Part shown: in pieces, positions 31,303 to 43,140 of the stretch
Position numbering within the stretch: position 1 is the first letter of the stretch
Layout of the letters: each line of letters opens with the position of its first letter
Origin: Xanthostigma xanthostigma
Lineage: Eukaryota > Arthropoda > Insecta > Raphidioptera > Raphidiidae
Direction: 5' to 3'
Length of the DNA stretch: 64,000 nucleotides
Assembly (NCBI GenBank): GCA_963575645.1
Contig: OY754469.1
Span: 41,002,753 to 41,066,752 of the forward strand
Notes under the pieces: generated by a model
The model's database searches: none
Seen by the model: the letters and a program-made list of their open reading frames with translations, nothing else
Told to the model about the DNA's origin: nothing
Translations under genes and position numbers: made by a program

Positions 31303-31994
31303 CAGTAAAACCTCGTTTGTTCAACCTTCGATCAACCGAGTGTCCACGTTATCCGAGGCAACGGACTATACCTATATATTTTGGAGTCAGACATGTTTGT
31401 CAAAGAAAACTACAGTTTTTTTTCTAAATATGAAATCAACCATAATTTTTACACCAGAGGTCAGTCTGCATTCCTTTTGCGTCCACATTAGTTCAAACAA
31501 ATTGTGTAATACAAAGTATTAATCTTTATAATCATTTATCCTGTAAACTAAAAAATTTGTCAGCAAAAAAATCGAGAGTAATTAAATGTCCTTACACAAC
31601 TAAAGACTACTACGATATTGTCATTATTTAATTTTTCTATGTATTTTTTGTATATATTATATGGACTTATTCAACGCCAATTTTTTGGTATTTAATGAAT
31701 TTTATATCTATCTATTCGAGCACTCCGCATTAATCGAGATGTATTCTCGGATAATACCGAAAAACTCCAATAAAACGAATGAAGCCGACTGTACGCAGGC
31801 AGTATTTTGTCTCTTTGTTGGTTATTTGTACAATAACACTTTTATTTATACATTTTTGTGATAAAATTTTATTCTACCATTTCAAATATGTACAAAAAAA
31901 ATGATTAAAATTTTTGAATTTTTTTATTTCTTCCCTGTTATCCGAGTTTTCGGTCCTCCTCCCCACATTACCTCGGATAAACGAGGTTTTACTG
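31303..31994. mobile_element. pogo/Tigger-like element with CAGTAAAACCTCGTTT ends
   Basis: CAGTAAAACCTCGTTTGTTC at the left and its inverse (CAGTAAAACCTCGTTTATCC) at the right, flanked by TA (31301-31302, 31995-31996). The CAGT..AACCTCG terminus with TA duplication is typical of Tigger-like elements. 692 bp; short frames inside show no transposase motif. Confidence 0.85.
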
Positions 31995-32254
31995 TAAGTA
32001 CGAAGTTCTGCTTTTGTAAAACGCACACATATTACTAGAATGTCGAAATCATTTGGCCGTAATTTATTGTTTTTATCTTCTTGTCGAAAAAAATACTCAA
32101 AATTTTTATTTTTTGAGGCATCTTATAAGTCTGAAAAAATAATATTTTGATGTTTGAAACACTAATTAGTGTTTCAAATATTAGGCGACACTGTAAAATA
32201 TGACCACTTCACTTATATATGAAATCAATATAAATAATATGCTATTCATTAAAT

Positions 32255-32440
32255 AAAATTATCGACCAATTAACACAAAATAATAATTAATACATTGACG
32301 TTTCGGTCCGGATTTGGATTTTCTTCAGTACTGATCTAAAAAATATAAAAATAATTAATAATTAGTTTCTAATTCGTATTTGAAAAAAACTCGCTTCAAG
32401 TTTTTAAATTATCAAAAGTTGAAGAATTCTAATCAGCGTT
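32255..32440. repeat. Single arm of a Penelope-like repeat
   Basis: Same unit as the arms of 7967-8345 (AAAATTATCGACC... ACATTGACGTTTCGGTCCGG). The minus strand at 32296-32328 reads CTGAAGAAAATCC, loop, GGACCGAAACGTC. Confidence 0.7.
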
Positions 32441-32995
32441 AATCAAAGATTTAAAAAATGCTATGTTAGGCAATTTTTTTTAAATCAGCTTTAATACATA
32501 TGTGATTCGTCTATGAATTTTTGTAATAGGTAAATATAGAAAGCAAAAAATAAAACAAATACAATTTGTTTTTAAATTATAGTGTACTGACTTTTTGGCG
32601 AAATATTTCTTATCTTCTTTTTTTATTTATCTATTTTTATTTCAGTCACAGTTTAGCTTGAATTAGAATAACTTTATAGATACCTTTAACTTCAACCGTA
32701 AAACGACGTATTTGTTTTTTAAATTAAATTTACGTAAATACTGCAACTGCAGACGATGGATTCAGAATCACTGTCGTCGTCTCAACGGGCAGATATCATT
32801 ACATTTCTTGCATTTTAACTTTTGAGTCATTCAACCATTTTGCGTGAGAAATAATTTTTAATAAAAGCTGTCCTATAGCGTAAGTTGGACCAAGCAAGAC
32901 ACATTACAAAATTTTATTAAAATCGGTTCAGTGGTTTCGTAGATTAGCGCGGACGAACATCGTGATATAGATGTAACACCTGTGACAGGTGAAAA
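32441..32995. other. AT-rich spacer
   Basis: No structure recognised. AATCGGTTCAGTGGTTTCGT at about 32921 resembles a dispersed-repeat phrase. Confidence 0.4.
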
Positions 32996-33009
32996 CATGT
33001 TTTTTTTTT

Positions 33010-33179
33010 AAACAGCGCCATACAACTGCGCCATGTATGTTAAAGCGACACTCGCTACACTAAAATATTTTACCGCAACGGGAGCACCATCTATTGAATA
33101 CAGCGTCGTCTATTAGACGTTACAGCAACACTCATTATACTAAATATTATACGACAACGAAAGCGCCATCTGTTGAACA
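33010..33179 (+). repeat. Degenerate short tandem (GCGCCATCTGTTGAA type)
   Basis: The phrases GCACCATCTATTGAATACAG and GCGCCATCTGTTGAACACAG, each preceded by an ACACTCnnnAnACTAAAnAT block, form two diverged units about 67 bp apart. A remnant continues after the two hAT insertions at 33931. Confidence 0.6.
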
Positions 33180-33458
33180 CAGCCCCGGATTTAGGAGGGG
33201 GTAAACCGGGGCACCCGCCCCGGATGGCAGTTTCAGGGGGTGCTTAAATTATAATATTAATATCGTTGAAAATCACACACAATCTGTCCTTTTTTTAATT
33301 TACTCAATATGTTTGTTTTCTGACGGTTGCCCGTTCATGAAAAATGCAAACCATTATAATTTGTGAGCTTTTTTAGTAATTTCTCTCAAAAGCTGGAGAG
33401 AGGGGGCGCCATTATCAAGTTTCGGTCCCAGTTCGAGAAAATCGTAGATTCGGGGCTG
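33180..33458. mobile_element. hAT MITE, CAGCCCCGGATTTA terminus
   Basis: Starts CAGCCCCGGATTTAGGAGGG and ends, inverted, CAGCCCCGAATCTACG. Flanks GTTGAACA (33172-33179) and GTTGAATA (33459-33466) match at 7 of 8. Non-autonomous, 279 bp. Confidence 0.85.
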
Positions 33459-33470
33459 GTTGAATATAGG

Positions 33471-33930
33471 TAGGGTTGCCATCCGTCCGGATTTCCCCGG
33501 TTTTGTCCACTTTTTAAGGGCGTCCGGGCAGGGTTTTGTTTATAGTGATTTTAATTTGCCTAGATAAATCTTTTTTTATCAAGAGATGGTAATAGAATTT
33601 TGTTTCTTTAATTCGAAAAGATTTATTTTTGCTTATAATGAAGAAAAGTTATTTTTTGGTTTTTCTAATTTTTATACGGCTCTTTAATTACCAAATATTA
33701 AATGAATGCTTGTAAAATTCAGTATATTACTTGAATTTTGTACGTTTAATTGCACCAAACATGCTTAAAAAAAGCATCTATAATAATATTTCTGTATCAT
33801 TAAGGTATTATTTAATTCCATAAGTAAAATAAGACTTTTTCATGACAATTATGTCCGGGTTTTGAGTTAAAAAATCCGGTTTTTTTGAACTTCTTGTCTT
33901 AGTTTATTGTCTTTACAGATGGCAACCCTA
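33471..33930. mobile_element. hAT MITE, TAGGGTTGCCATC terminus
   Basis: TAGGGTTGCCATCCGTCCGG at the left, inverse TAGGGTTGCCATCTG at the right. Flanks AATATAGG (33463-33470) and AATATAGC (33931-33938) match at 7 of 8. Its left duplication overlaps the right duplication of the previous MITE. Inner CCGGATTT and AAATCCGG words extend the inverted structure. Confidence 0.87.
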
Positions 33931-33938
33931 AATATAGC

Positions 33939-34220
33939 GCTATTTGGTAACGCAAACACTCGCGTGACCGGATACAGCTAGTAGAATATAATTTCTGCCT
34001 ACGCCACTGCACAAATGCTACATGTACATTCGCTCTTACTTACTCGTCTTATCCTTTTCTTCTTATGCGCTTACAACTTTTAGTGCTCTCGCCTGTAAGG
34101 TTTTACTTGTATTTTTATTTCTTTACCTCTATCCGTATACATATAATATATTTGTGTATGTGTGTACAGCGTACCATAGCCCAACGTAGTACCAGCATAG
34201 CATGTGCCGTAGAATTTCTT
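33939..34220. other. Short spacer
   Basis: Sequence resuming after the hAT pair; GTGTATGTGTGTACAG is a short simple stretch. Nothing else. Confidence 0.4.
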
Positions 34221-35254
34221 AAAGGCCGCTGCACACGAGACTGGTTTTGCCCATATATTTTTAACTAGCGGTTCCGCCCGGTTTCACCCGGGTGCAAAAG
34301 AACGAATCGGCGGGACATGAGTACGCATATTCTTCTTAGTTTCCCGAAATGAATGTTGTGTCCAAATTTCATGATGATCGGAGTTACCGTTCAAAAGTTT
34401 TTGTCGGACGAACAAATTTTAAGTTACATTTTGCAACATTTTTCATTGATGCTCCGCTCCTATTGGTCGTAGCGTGATATTATATAGCGTATAGCCTTCC
34501 TAGAGAAATGGGCTATCTAGCATAAAAAAAAATTTCAATTCGAACCTGTAGTTCCTGAGATTAGCGCGTTCAACCAAACAAACTCCTCAACTTTATATAT
34601 TAGCTTAGATAACTTCTATGTTGCTAGTGGCCGTACGTGGAAGCGTGGCCCATGAAGTGAGACAGCAAATGACTGTTTTTCTATGTCTTTCTTTTTACTT
34701 GACCCGTTGTGCGCAAGTGTCGCGTCTGTAGTGGGGCAATTAGTAAGTGGAACAGAGCAAGTCACAGCTTAGTTTCATGTGCAAACTGACGCTGCAACTG
34801 ACGCGCATCCATTCACGGACATGCGCATGAGACTCAGAGTATAATAAGTGAGACAGACATATAAATGTCTGCATCGTTGTGTTTAAGTCTTTCTCCCGAT
34901 CTTTGCAAGCGATATATAGGGTATTAAATATATGGTTTTGCCGCTATAACTGCTGGGACTTGTGCAGGCCGGCGCGCTGGCTGCGAAAACGGAAATTACG
35001 TCACTGCAGGCTCGCGTACGTGGGCGACGTAGGCAAACGCCTACGAACTTAATATAGTGTCATGGTGTGTGTTCTGTTCAGAGACAATAAACGTTCACTT
35101 TTGTTAACATTCGAACTGTTATTGTGCACGCACCAAACCCATTAGAAAGCTAGCCTCAAGACAAGCATAGTGTGAAGCGAACCCAACGGCACAGCACGCT
35201 AAGTCTCTAGCAAGGAATCTAGACGTAAAACCAGCTTCGTGTGCAGCGACCTTT
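34221..35254. mobile_element. Foldback MITE, AAAGGCCGCTGCACACGAGG family, copy 3, interrupted
   Basis: Ends AAAGGCCGCTGCACACGAGA and, inverted, AAAGGTCGCTGCACACGAAG. After GGTTTTGCC it is interrupted at 34252 and resumes at 34935 with GTTTTGCCGCTATAACTG. The uninterrupted order is seen in copy 1 at 6837-6860. It contains GTTCTGTTCAGAGACAATAA. Confidence 0.85.
34252..34934 (+). mobile_element. Chimeric MITE carrying a LINE-type 3' segment, copy 1
   Basis: Ends CATATATTTTTAACTAGC and, inverted, CATATATTTAATACCC; the 8-bp flank GTTTTGCC lies on both sides (34244-34251, 34935-34942). The left half (34262-34618) is the LINE-type repeat. The right half (ACTTCTATGTTGCTAGTGGC onward) is unrelated sequence. 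The same fused unit is at 39567-40261. Confidence 0.85.
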
Positions 35255-35596
35255 ACAGAGGCTTTTTCCGCTGCTACTTCGTTTACTTGGTGCTTGCTAG
35301 CGTAGCACTATTATATCGTTACTTCTATGTATACACGTTTGTACAGACTTGGATAAACATATTTATATACTTTGGAGATATCCTTTGACGCTTCTGATCT
35401 TATCGAACGCTTATAATCTTTGAAACTTTCAGACATATTATGTAGACACAATTGCTTGGCGTTAAGTAATTAATTCAAAAATGTCACTTTATTAATTAGC
35501 GAGTTGAACAATATTTGGTCGTAGAATATATAACTTAATAAACTCTTCTATTCACTATAAAGATTGATAATCTAGTTCACATGTCCCTTTTTGATG
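35255..35596. other. Spacer
   Basis: No feature recognised. Confidence 0.4.
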
Positions 35597-36206
35597 AATT
35601 CCAGTCCTCCTTCACCGAAAAATATGATCATGGTGTCATTCGATTCAGAATAACATCAAGAAAATTTTTGAAAAAATGAAGTGGGGGACGAAAAATTATA
35701 AAAGCTATAAAAATTTTAGTAAAAAAACGAGCGATTTGGTTTTTTGCGAATATGTATCTCGAAAACTATTGCAGATATCTGAAATCCCAAAAAAGATTCA
35801 GAAAGAGCAGGAAATTTCCTATACAAATGAGTCCCATTTCCCACCACCAATTATTCTAATTTAATTTAGAGGTTGAAATAGAGATAAACAATTTTTTCTA
35901 TTTTTTCTATAATCTTCAATAGTTTCATGGTTTTTAGCTTGTATAAAAAATAGAAAAAAAAATTTTTTAGCCCTATTTCAAATTTAAATTAAAATATTGG
36001 TGGTATAGTTCCGGGCGATGCGACTTTTTTGTAGGAAATTTCCTGCTATTTCAGAATCTTTTTTGTGATTTCAGATGTCTGCAATAGTGTTTGAGATATT
36101 CGCAAAAAACCGAACCCCTCTTTTTTTTACTTAAATGTTTCTAGCTATCGCAATTTTTTCGTCCCACACTTTTTCAAAAAGTTTCTAGAAGGACTGGAAT
36201 TCATAA
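35597..36206. mobile_element. Foldback element, long arms (about 270 bp)
   Basis: GAATTCCAGTCCTCCTT at the left is mirrored by AAGGACTGGAATTC at the right. Pairing continues through TTTTTTCGTCCC, TTTTTTGCGAATAT, CTGCAATAG... and GGAAATTTCCTG with moderate divergence. The 62-codon frame at 35676 lies within one arm. No transposase. Confidence 0.8.
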
Positions 36207-37291
36207 AAAAAGAACAACTGAATTAAATTTTGAGTAACAATAGTTTATAGATGGTGGTTTAGAAATAAAGGCGGAAAAATCTACAAACCAAATAGGTTTA
36301 AATAATCAATGACCGAAAATATGTAAGAAATCGGCAGTTTTAATTTTCGAGAAAAAAATCCAGCCATGCGCGACACGACCATTTCAATTTAAAAAATATT
36401 GACATTTGACATAATTATATTAAAGAAACTATTTCCTTTAACGCGTGCAGTTACGCGGATAACGGCTAGTGTTAAATGTTACAATTTTTTATAAAAATGG
36501 TACCCGAGCTTAAAGTGTAGAGCACTTTTAATTTAGCACCAGAATATTAACGCCAGCGAATATGAGGATATAATTGACGTCCACGCAAGCGAATCTTCGT
36601 GAATGAACTAGCGTTCAATAAATTTTGCCTTAAGTGTACTTGTGACTCGGTAGCCTAAAATACAAAAAGCTCTAAGATAATCTTCAACAAGAGTGCTTTA
36701 CGGCTTCAAAGAACAGTATTACATTTCAATATTTCAAAAGAACACTTTCTTGTCATTATTTTTATGTTCTAAATTGCGTATTTAATAGGCACTATTTACC
36801 AATTTTAAAAACTTTTTAAAGCGTTTGAATTTATGTGTACATCAAACATAATATTTTCTTTAATAATGGAATTAATTAAACTTGTTAGTACGTACCTAAT
36901 AATTAAACTGAAAATTTGTTAGAGCGTTATAATGAGTGTCTTTTATATTTCGTGTAACATATAATTAGCTCTAGGTATTAATTAATAAAGACAATGCTTA
37001 GAAACAGTGCTTCTATTCACCGAGATATTTTTCGAAGAGAGATAATAAACCTTAAATAATGACAATGTTTTGCTTTCTTACGCTTTTTTAACTTCTCGTT
37101 ATTGTAAATTTTTAAAAGAAAAAAGGAACGTTATTGCTTTCGGTCCGATTTTTGCAAATCAAATTATTGTCAGATCTCGAGGTTTTGTGGTTGGATTATT
37201 TTGGTGTGTGTGTAAAGACATTTTTGATATCTTTATAGAGCGAATCAAGCGATTGAAATCGGGTTTACGGTATTCGAAAGGGTTTATTGAG
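36207..37291. other. Spacer with one repeat fragment
   Basis: 36370-36475 ends in ACGCGGATAACGGCTAGTG, a relative of 18840-18965. An 87-codon plus frame at 37070 has no recognisable motif and runs into the next element. Confidence 0.45.
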
Positions 37292-37602
37292 ACGTCTTAT
37301 ACTCTCCCCAAACTTTGTATATGGCTTAATTAGGCCTAGTTTGACACCTATTTTCTCTATGACTTTTTTTGATTTCGGGGCGTTTTTCCTCTAAATTTTC
37401 CGAAAGATGCCGTTTTGACGACATGTAAAAATTTATAGATACTGTTTGTTTTTTTAATTGGATAGCTTAAAAACTTCAACCAAAACGTTAAAATAATGTT
37501 CTCTGATAAATAACATGAACCATTTAAAATGTCTGACACCTCGAATATGTCAGACTAGGCCTAATGAAGCCATATACAAAGTTTGGGGAGAGTATTATTG
37601 TC
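37292..37602. mobile_element. Short inverted-repeat element (ATACTCTCCCCAAAC ends)
   Basis: ATACTCTCCCCAAACTTTGT at about 37299 and its inverse ending at about 37597. Arms of about 50 bp pair through TATATGGCTT to TAGGCCTAGT. The flank is T-rich, so the target duplication is unclear. Confidence 0.8.
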
Positions 37603-38479
37603 AGTAAAATTTTTGCCGACGGGCACTCTGACTATAATCTACTTGACTGATTGAAGTTTTGAGAAGATCTTTCAATTGCCGGACAATTGTACAACAATTT
37701 TTTTTATAATGAAAAAATAAATGAGATCCAACCTAGTATAACTGAGCTCGAAGACTTATACCTAAATAATTTTAATACGCGGTTTTTTATTTTACTATTA
37801 TCATAGTTCTTATTATTATAACTTCGAGTGTTGCAGTAAAGATTGTATAAATACTTAGCATAAAGGATAAGTTACTATCAGTTGAGAACATGGTTTTGTT
37901 AGCAATTGATCCATTGGGACATTTAATTAGGTTTTGACATAAGTTTTAATTGTGTAATGTTAAGCTAATTGTTCCGCTTTTACTTCCTTTACAAATATAT
38001 AATGAATTGTTAATCGAAAACTTGGAAAACTCTTCATTGTTACAAACCGGTTTAAGAAACTTTGATATCAACTGTTTCCTGTGTGTATAGGTGAGTCAAT
38101 TCTACTTTAACCCGAAAATTTTAACTGAAAGTTCGGGTCAAAAGAGTCTGCAGTCATTTATAATATCTTAAACTAATCCTCAACTAACCAATAACTTTTT
38201 AAATAAAAAAAAAGTGTATCATTTGCTTGCTATTATTATTATTATATTCTTTTTTTTTCATTATTTCTTTAATTTTAAATATGCACTCACTCTCGCGTAC
38301 GTTCATAATAATCCAACCCTAGCACTGGCAATAGCCAAGTATAGTTGGAAAATTCCAAATCGATCTTTTGTATATGATGTATTCTTTTCTGTAAGTGGAA
38401 TAAATTATTATTATTATTATTAAAAATGTAATTGTTAGATTGCTAGGTTTCAAGTATGTTGTGCCGCTGAAATTTGCGA
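37603..38479. other. AT-rich spacer
   Basis: Includes two TATTATTATTA stretches (about 38230 and 38405). No gene recognised. Confidence 0.45.
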
Positions 38480-38790
38480 TTACTTTTATGTGTTCGCTTC
38501 ACACGATGCGTGTCTTGAACCTGGCTTTGTAGATGGGTTTGGTGACAGTTCGAATGTTAACAAAAGTGAACGTTTATTGTCTCTGAACAGAACATACACT
38601 ATGACGCCATGTTTGTCGGTATTGGTTTGCTTAACACACGCAGGGAAACAAGCACGAAAAATAGCCCAGGTTTTAATTTTGAAATTCACGGACGCGAACC
38701 GGCAGTAACGTCATTTTCATCTTCACAGCCAGCATGACAACCAGCACAAATCCTAGCAGTGATTCCAGCTTTTCAGTGTTTTGAACGATT
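38480..38790 (-). mobile_element. Foldback MITE, AAAGGCCGCTGCACACGAGG family, copy 4 (partial)
   Basis: Reverse-orientation segment with TTATTGTCTCTGAACAGAAC, CTTCACACGATGC and a final CCAGCACAAATCCTAGCAG. The terminal AAAGGCC is not intact on either side. Confidence 0.65.
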
Positions 38791-38864
38791 TTCGGCCACT
38801 TGCAGGATGTGTATTAACAAAATAAAATAAGACACCTTGGTATTATGGTATGATAAAATTATCG

Positions 38865-38965
38865 GGATACAAGGCTAAATATAAAAACAATTTTTATTTA
38901 CTATAGAACATTATATTATTAGTCAACGTTTCGGCAGAAATTATTGTTTTCTTCAGGAGCTATAA
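38865..38965. repeat. Single Penelope-like unit end with GAAACG motif
   Basis: The minus strand at 38922-38956 reads CTGAAGAAAACAATAA, TTTCTGCC, GAAACGTTGAC, with an AAATTATCGGGATAC flank like that of 7967 (AAATTATCGACC). No second arm. Confidence 0.55.
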
Positions 38966-39560
38966 CAATGTGTATTAAGCACATTTTCCGTTATTATCAT
39001 TTTTATAACGCCATATCATCAGCAAAGATGTGTCATTGTACATCCCTTGTTCACAGCTGTTCTGCAGCACCAAGATTGGTGACCGACGAGGCACTGGCAC
39101 ACATTTCATAGAAGTTACGCGGTCGCCATCTTGCCACTGTACTGAGTGTATGTTCAGAATTGTACTTATTTACAGAATGAAGAAAAGAAAAATGCGAACT
39201 AATTTCGGTAACACTGGTGAAATATTTTCAAAAAGAATGAACCGCGAAAAATATTTCTATAATTTGATTAAAGAATAAAAAAATAATTTCAAAGGTTCGC
39301 TATTATTTACCTGGCGTAAATATACAAACTTTTCCAAATAGTTTTTCTAATTTGTTAAAGGTACTATTTCTTTAGTAAAAACAATTTAATATTTTGCATT
39401 CTTGTTTTAGTAATTATATTTTGCTATTGCAATTGCTGCTGCCATTTGAATAGAAAATGAAAATTATTGTTAATTATTCATATAAAAAAATCAATATACT
39501 AACAACAATTTTATCACTTTTAATTTAGTTTTTACCGAAACAAATGCCTTTAAAATGTAG
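38966..39560. other. AT-rich spacer
   Basis: An 82-codon plus frame at 39030 has no recognisable motif. Nothing else. Confidence 0.4.
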
Positions 39561-39566
39561 GTAAGT

Positions 39567-40261
39567 CATATATTTAATACCCTCTATATTGCTAGCAAAG
39601 ATCGGGAGAAAGACTTAAACACTACAGTGCAGACATTTATACGTCTGTCTTACTTATTATACTCTGAGTCTCATGCGCATGTCCGTGAATGGATGCGCGT
39701 CAGTTTGCACATGGAACTAAGCTGTGAAAGGAAGGTTGCTTGCTCTATTCCACTTACTAATTGCCCCACTATAGACGCGACACTTGCGCACAACGGGTCA
39801 AGTTAAAAGAAAGCGATAGAAAAACAGTCATTTGCTGTCTCACTTGATGGGCCACGCTTCCACGTACGGCCACTAGCAATATAGTAGTTATCTATACCAA
39901 TATATAAAGCTGAAGAGTTTGTTTGTTTATTTGGTTGAACGCAACTCAGCAACTACTGGTTCGAATCGAAATTTTTTTTTTGTTGGATTCCACATTTATC
40001 GTGGAAGGCTATAGAGTATAGACTATATAATATCACGCTACGACCAATAGGAGCGGAACATTATTGAAAAATGTTTCAAAATGTAACTCAAAATTTGTCC
40101 GTTCGACAAAAATTTTTGAACGGTAACTCCGATCATCATGAAATTTGGACACAACATTCATCTCTGTAAACTTAGATGAATGTGCGTACTCATGTACCCC
40201 CCTCCCCATTCGTTCTTTTGCACCCAGGTGACACTGGGCGGGACCGCTAGTTAAATATATG
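39567..40261 (-). mobile_element. Chimeric MITE carrying a LINE-type 3' segment, copy 2
   Basis: Same fused unit as 34252-34934 in opposite orientation, ends CATATATTTAATACCC and, inverted, CATATATTTAACTAGC, with its own flanking duplication AGGTAAGT (39559-39566, 40262-40269). Internal agreement includes CCGTACGTGGAAGCGTGGCC inverted and GACTCAGAGTATAATAAGT inverted. Confidence 0.87.
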
Positions 40262-40269
40262 AGGTAAGT

Positions 40270-41097
40270 ACATTTATTTACAAAATTGTAGTGGTTAAAG
40301 TTGATTTCAACATTTTACCTTTCAATATTAAAAAAAATATTGTGTTTTGTAAGGTCATAACTTGGTTATAAATAATTCGAAATATTTTTTTTTGTAGTAA
40401 ATAAATGCGCTTGAAACAGATGTTTTCTGTTACGAATCGGAGCGGCACACATTGTATACAGTAACAGCACCTTCCCCCGGGAAACGGAAGTGGTATGGGA
40501 CGGTGTGCGCGAGATCCACTTCCGCTCGTAAACAACGGACATGACGTACTGCTTGGCCGTTTTGCCTTCAACTTCCGACGTGGCCCCCATACACTATTCG
40601 TGTTGCAGACTGTATACTTACTTACTTGGTACTATCAGCTGCTTACATATATACTTTATAGTTTTGACTGCAAACTTCAACATTAACTTTGAGATTTGGT
40701 TCAACAGCCGTATCGATTTTAAAGTAACAGATTTATATCTTGAAATGTATCTTAAGTCGTGTTCGAAGCTAACTTATGACTCTTTCCTTTTTAGTAAGAT
40801 GTCGGAATGTCAAAATAACAGATTTAAATTATTGTCGCGCTGAACGATGTTGTATATTTAATTATTAGTTATTATTTACTAGTAGAAGTTTTGTTGAGGA
40901 ACAATTGAAAAAAAAGCTTTACCAGAGTATTTTTCAATTAGTTATTACATTAGCAAATTTTAGTACAATTTTTAAGAAACATCCATTAGCTGCATTGAAT
41001 GAATGAAAGAATAAATTAGGGGTTATGGCTTAATAGCCGGTTATGCGAGTCATTCTAAAAGAATTTTTGTGTCCCCCCTTGTCCTGGATCTAGTCCT
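40270..41097. other. Spacer; possible LINE scrap
   Basis: On the minus strand near 40390 a frame reads LLQKKIFRIIYN, which resembles a conserved stretch late in Jockey-type LINE reverse transcriptases, but only about 14 residues fit. 40430-40600 is GC-richer and has frames on both strands with no motif. 40885-40925 resembles the 13.2-kb foldback. Confidence 0.35.
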
Positions 41098-41286
41098 TTA
41101 ATAGTTAGATCTTCTCATGAACTCCAGAAGATTGGTGACTAGATTGTCCTGAGAAATTACTCCGCTCTCATCAATGTATCCAAAGATGGTTGTTTTCCTG
41201 TAGGCTAGGGCCTTGCATTCGAACAGCAAATAGGCTGTTTCATCCTCCATTTCGCAAAATCTGCGCTGTGTCGATTCTTCAGGCAT
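41098..41286 (-). pseudogene. C-terminal fragment of a LINE RNase H-type polyprotein
   Basis: 62 codons up to a stop. The stretch CEMEDETAYLLFECKALAYR and the following hydrophobic tail match the familiar end of insect non-LTR retrotransposon polyproteins ('C-x2-C-x-EEDETAEHILxECxAL..R'), where a cysteine-rich segment closes the RNase H region. The catalytic parts are absent. Upstream sequence does not continue the frame. The exact LINE clade (I, R1 or Jockey-like) cannot be told from so little. A 5'-truncated, decayed copy. Confidence 0.6.
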
Positions 41287-41775
41287 TATGGCGCGCAGGG
41301 CAAGATATCAAACTTTCGGCCCTTGTGGTGTAATATACTATTTTCAAACACTGTCACCGACGAAATACCAATAGTTAAGATGAAAATGGTTTGCAAATAA
41401 AGTTCGTGAAAAGATAAAAACACGAAACCGATAAATAAATTAAAACTGTGGTGCATTGCGCCAACACCTGACCACTGACCAGTACCTAAGTGGTTTGTGT
41501 TTAAGCCGATTGCATCAAACGATTTGAAATGCACCTAAATACATCCGGAAGGGAGAACTGTTTCTGTTACTGGTAGTTCCCGATAATCGAATACCAAGGC
41601 ACGTTTAATGATAGACCGAAAGAGTGTGTAATGGAAGTATAAAAAACTAATAGTTTATTTTTAACTCGGAAATGTAATTATCGACTGCAGTATAGGTTTT
41701 TTTGTTGTTGAAAAAGACATTTATTCGTGGAAATAATTATATTATTGGCAGAAACAGTAATGCTCAAAATATAAA
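41287..41775. other. Spacer with repeat-like phrases
   Basis: GGGCAAGATATCAAACTTTC here resembles GCAAGAATCTCAAACTTTC at about 49937, and CGATTTGAAATGCACC resembles CGATTTCAAATGCACC at about 46108. These are probably fragments of dispersed families with no defined ends. Confidence 0.5.
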
Positions 41776-41783
41776 TCTGAATG

Positions 41784-42095
41784 CATGGGCGTACCCAGGG
41801 AAGGGCAGAGGGTTGCAGCTGCCCCCCCTGGATTTTGGGAGACGTCATAAACCGTTTTGCTGAAGATAATCGAATTTTTTTTTTAAATGGATGTCCAATT
41901 TAAATTTAATGAATGCATTATTAATATTTATGTTTATTTAACTACCTATAAAACAAAATCTCCCGCGGGCGTTTCCTTTACACACTAAATACGCCTAATG
42001 TTTCGTGCATATAGGTCAAAACAAGCTCAGGGGACCAGGCTTAAGAATTTTCTGATTTGTCTTCCCCCCTGGACCTAAAGCTGGGTACACCCATG
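41784..42095. mobile_element. hAT-type MITE, CATGGGCGTACCCAGG ends, TSD TCTGAATG
   Basis: CATGGGCGTACCCAGG at the left and CATGGGTGTACCCAG inverted at the right. Perfect 8-bp duplication TCTGAATG (41776-41783, 42096-42103). C-rich (CCCCCC) blocks flank the interior on both sides. Non-autonomous, 312 bp. Confidence 0.9.
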
Positions 42096-42172
42096 TCTGA
42101 ATGTGTGCAGTGTGTTTACCGAAAGTGGTAACAAAAAATAATTCGCGCATCCTATTAGATATAAAAAAAAAA

Positions 42173-43140
42173 TTGGTTGTCTGTAAAGTCGGTTTACGGA
42201 CGATAGTTTTACGTGATAACGTATTCCGTAATACATAACCTAAATTTATATAATAATTATAATAATTCGAATCTATGATATTGCATCTTTCACTTCAAAT
42301 TTAGGTAAATTTTATTAAGTAGAATAATAAAACACTATAAAAAGTACACTATTATTATATAAAAAACAACTATGGCATGTATCTCTTTTGCGCATGCGCC
42401 GATTTTCCCCAAAAAATTTACAAAAATTTCTAGTAAAAATAGATAGAGTAAAAACCGTTTTAAAAACTATATTATTATTATATAAAACATCATTATAAGA
42501 GATATATTCTTTTACGCATGCGCCGATGTTCCCCAAAAACAATAGGCCACTTCATATTTGCATATCAAACATCCTCTCAAAATTTGGTTTCAATCCGCTT
42601 ATCCTTGGTGTCGGAATGATAAGAAATGTCAAAAGTGACGTTTGCAACTGTCAAAGTATTATGTTCTAATAATAATTAGTTATTCCAATAGTTAACTTAG
42701 AAGGCGTTGCATTTCACAAAATACTAATGTCAAAAAATTGAATTAAACATTAGAAATGCAGCCGTTTTCATGTTAAGACAAGACATACGTTATTTTCTAA
42801 TTTCCATGTACGGCAAACAAAGACGACCGACCGCGTCGCGTCATGCATTAGACAACATTGCATTTATACAGCTATTTTTCTGTATAAATTTGTATAAAAA
42901 AACTGTTTAGGCAAATTCTGTTATACGAAATCTATGTAAAATGTTCTCCTCTTTCGTTTAAGACTGGTTTCAAACCGATCTGATTTAAATTGAGCGAGAA
43001 ATTAGCAAAAAGCACGCACAGGGTCAGGCGGAACGTTACGCGTTAGGAACGTTACGTTACACTTTTTCGTGCATGCAGTCGGTGTTTTATCAATTTATAA
43101 TATTGGTGATTCATCACTTTATAAGACGTTATTACGTCAA
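42173..43140 (+). mobile_element. TTGGTTGTCTG foldback family, long copy
   Basis: From TTGGTTGTCTGTAAAGTCGG to AGACGTTATTACGTCAA. Unlike the short form it includes 42300-43010: family R material (42300-42610), then about 420 bp that is nearly identical, inverted, to 62905-63335. No open frame with a motif. Confidence 0.8.
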
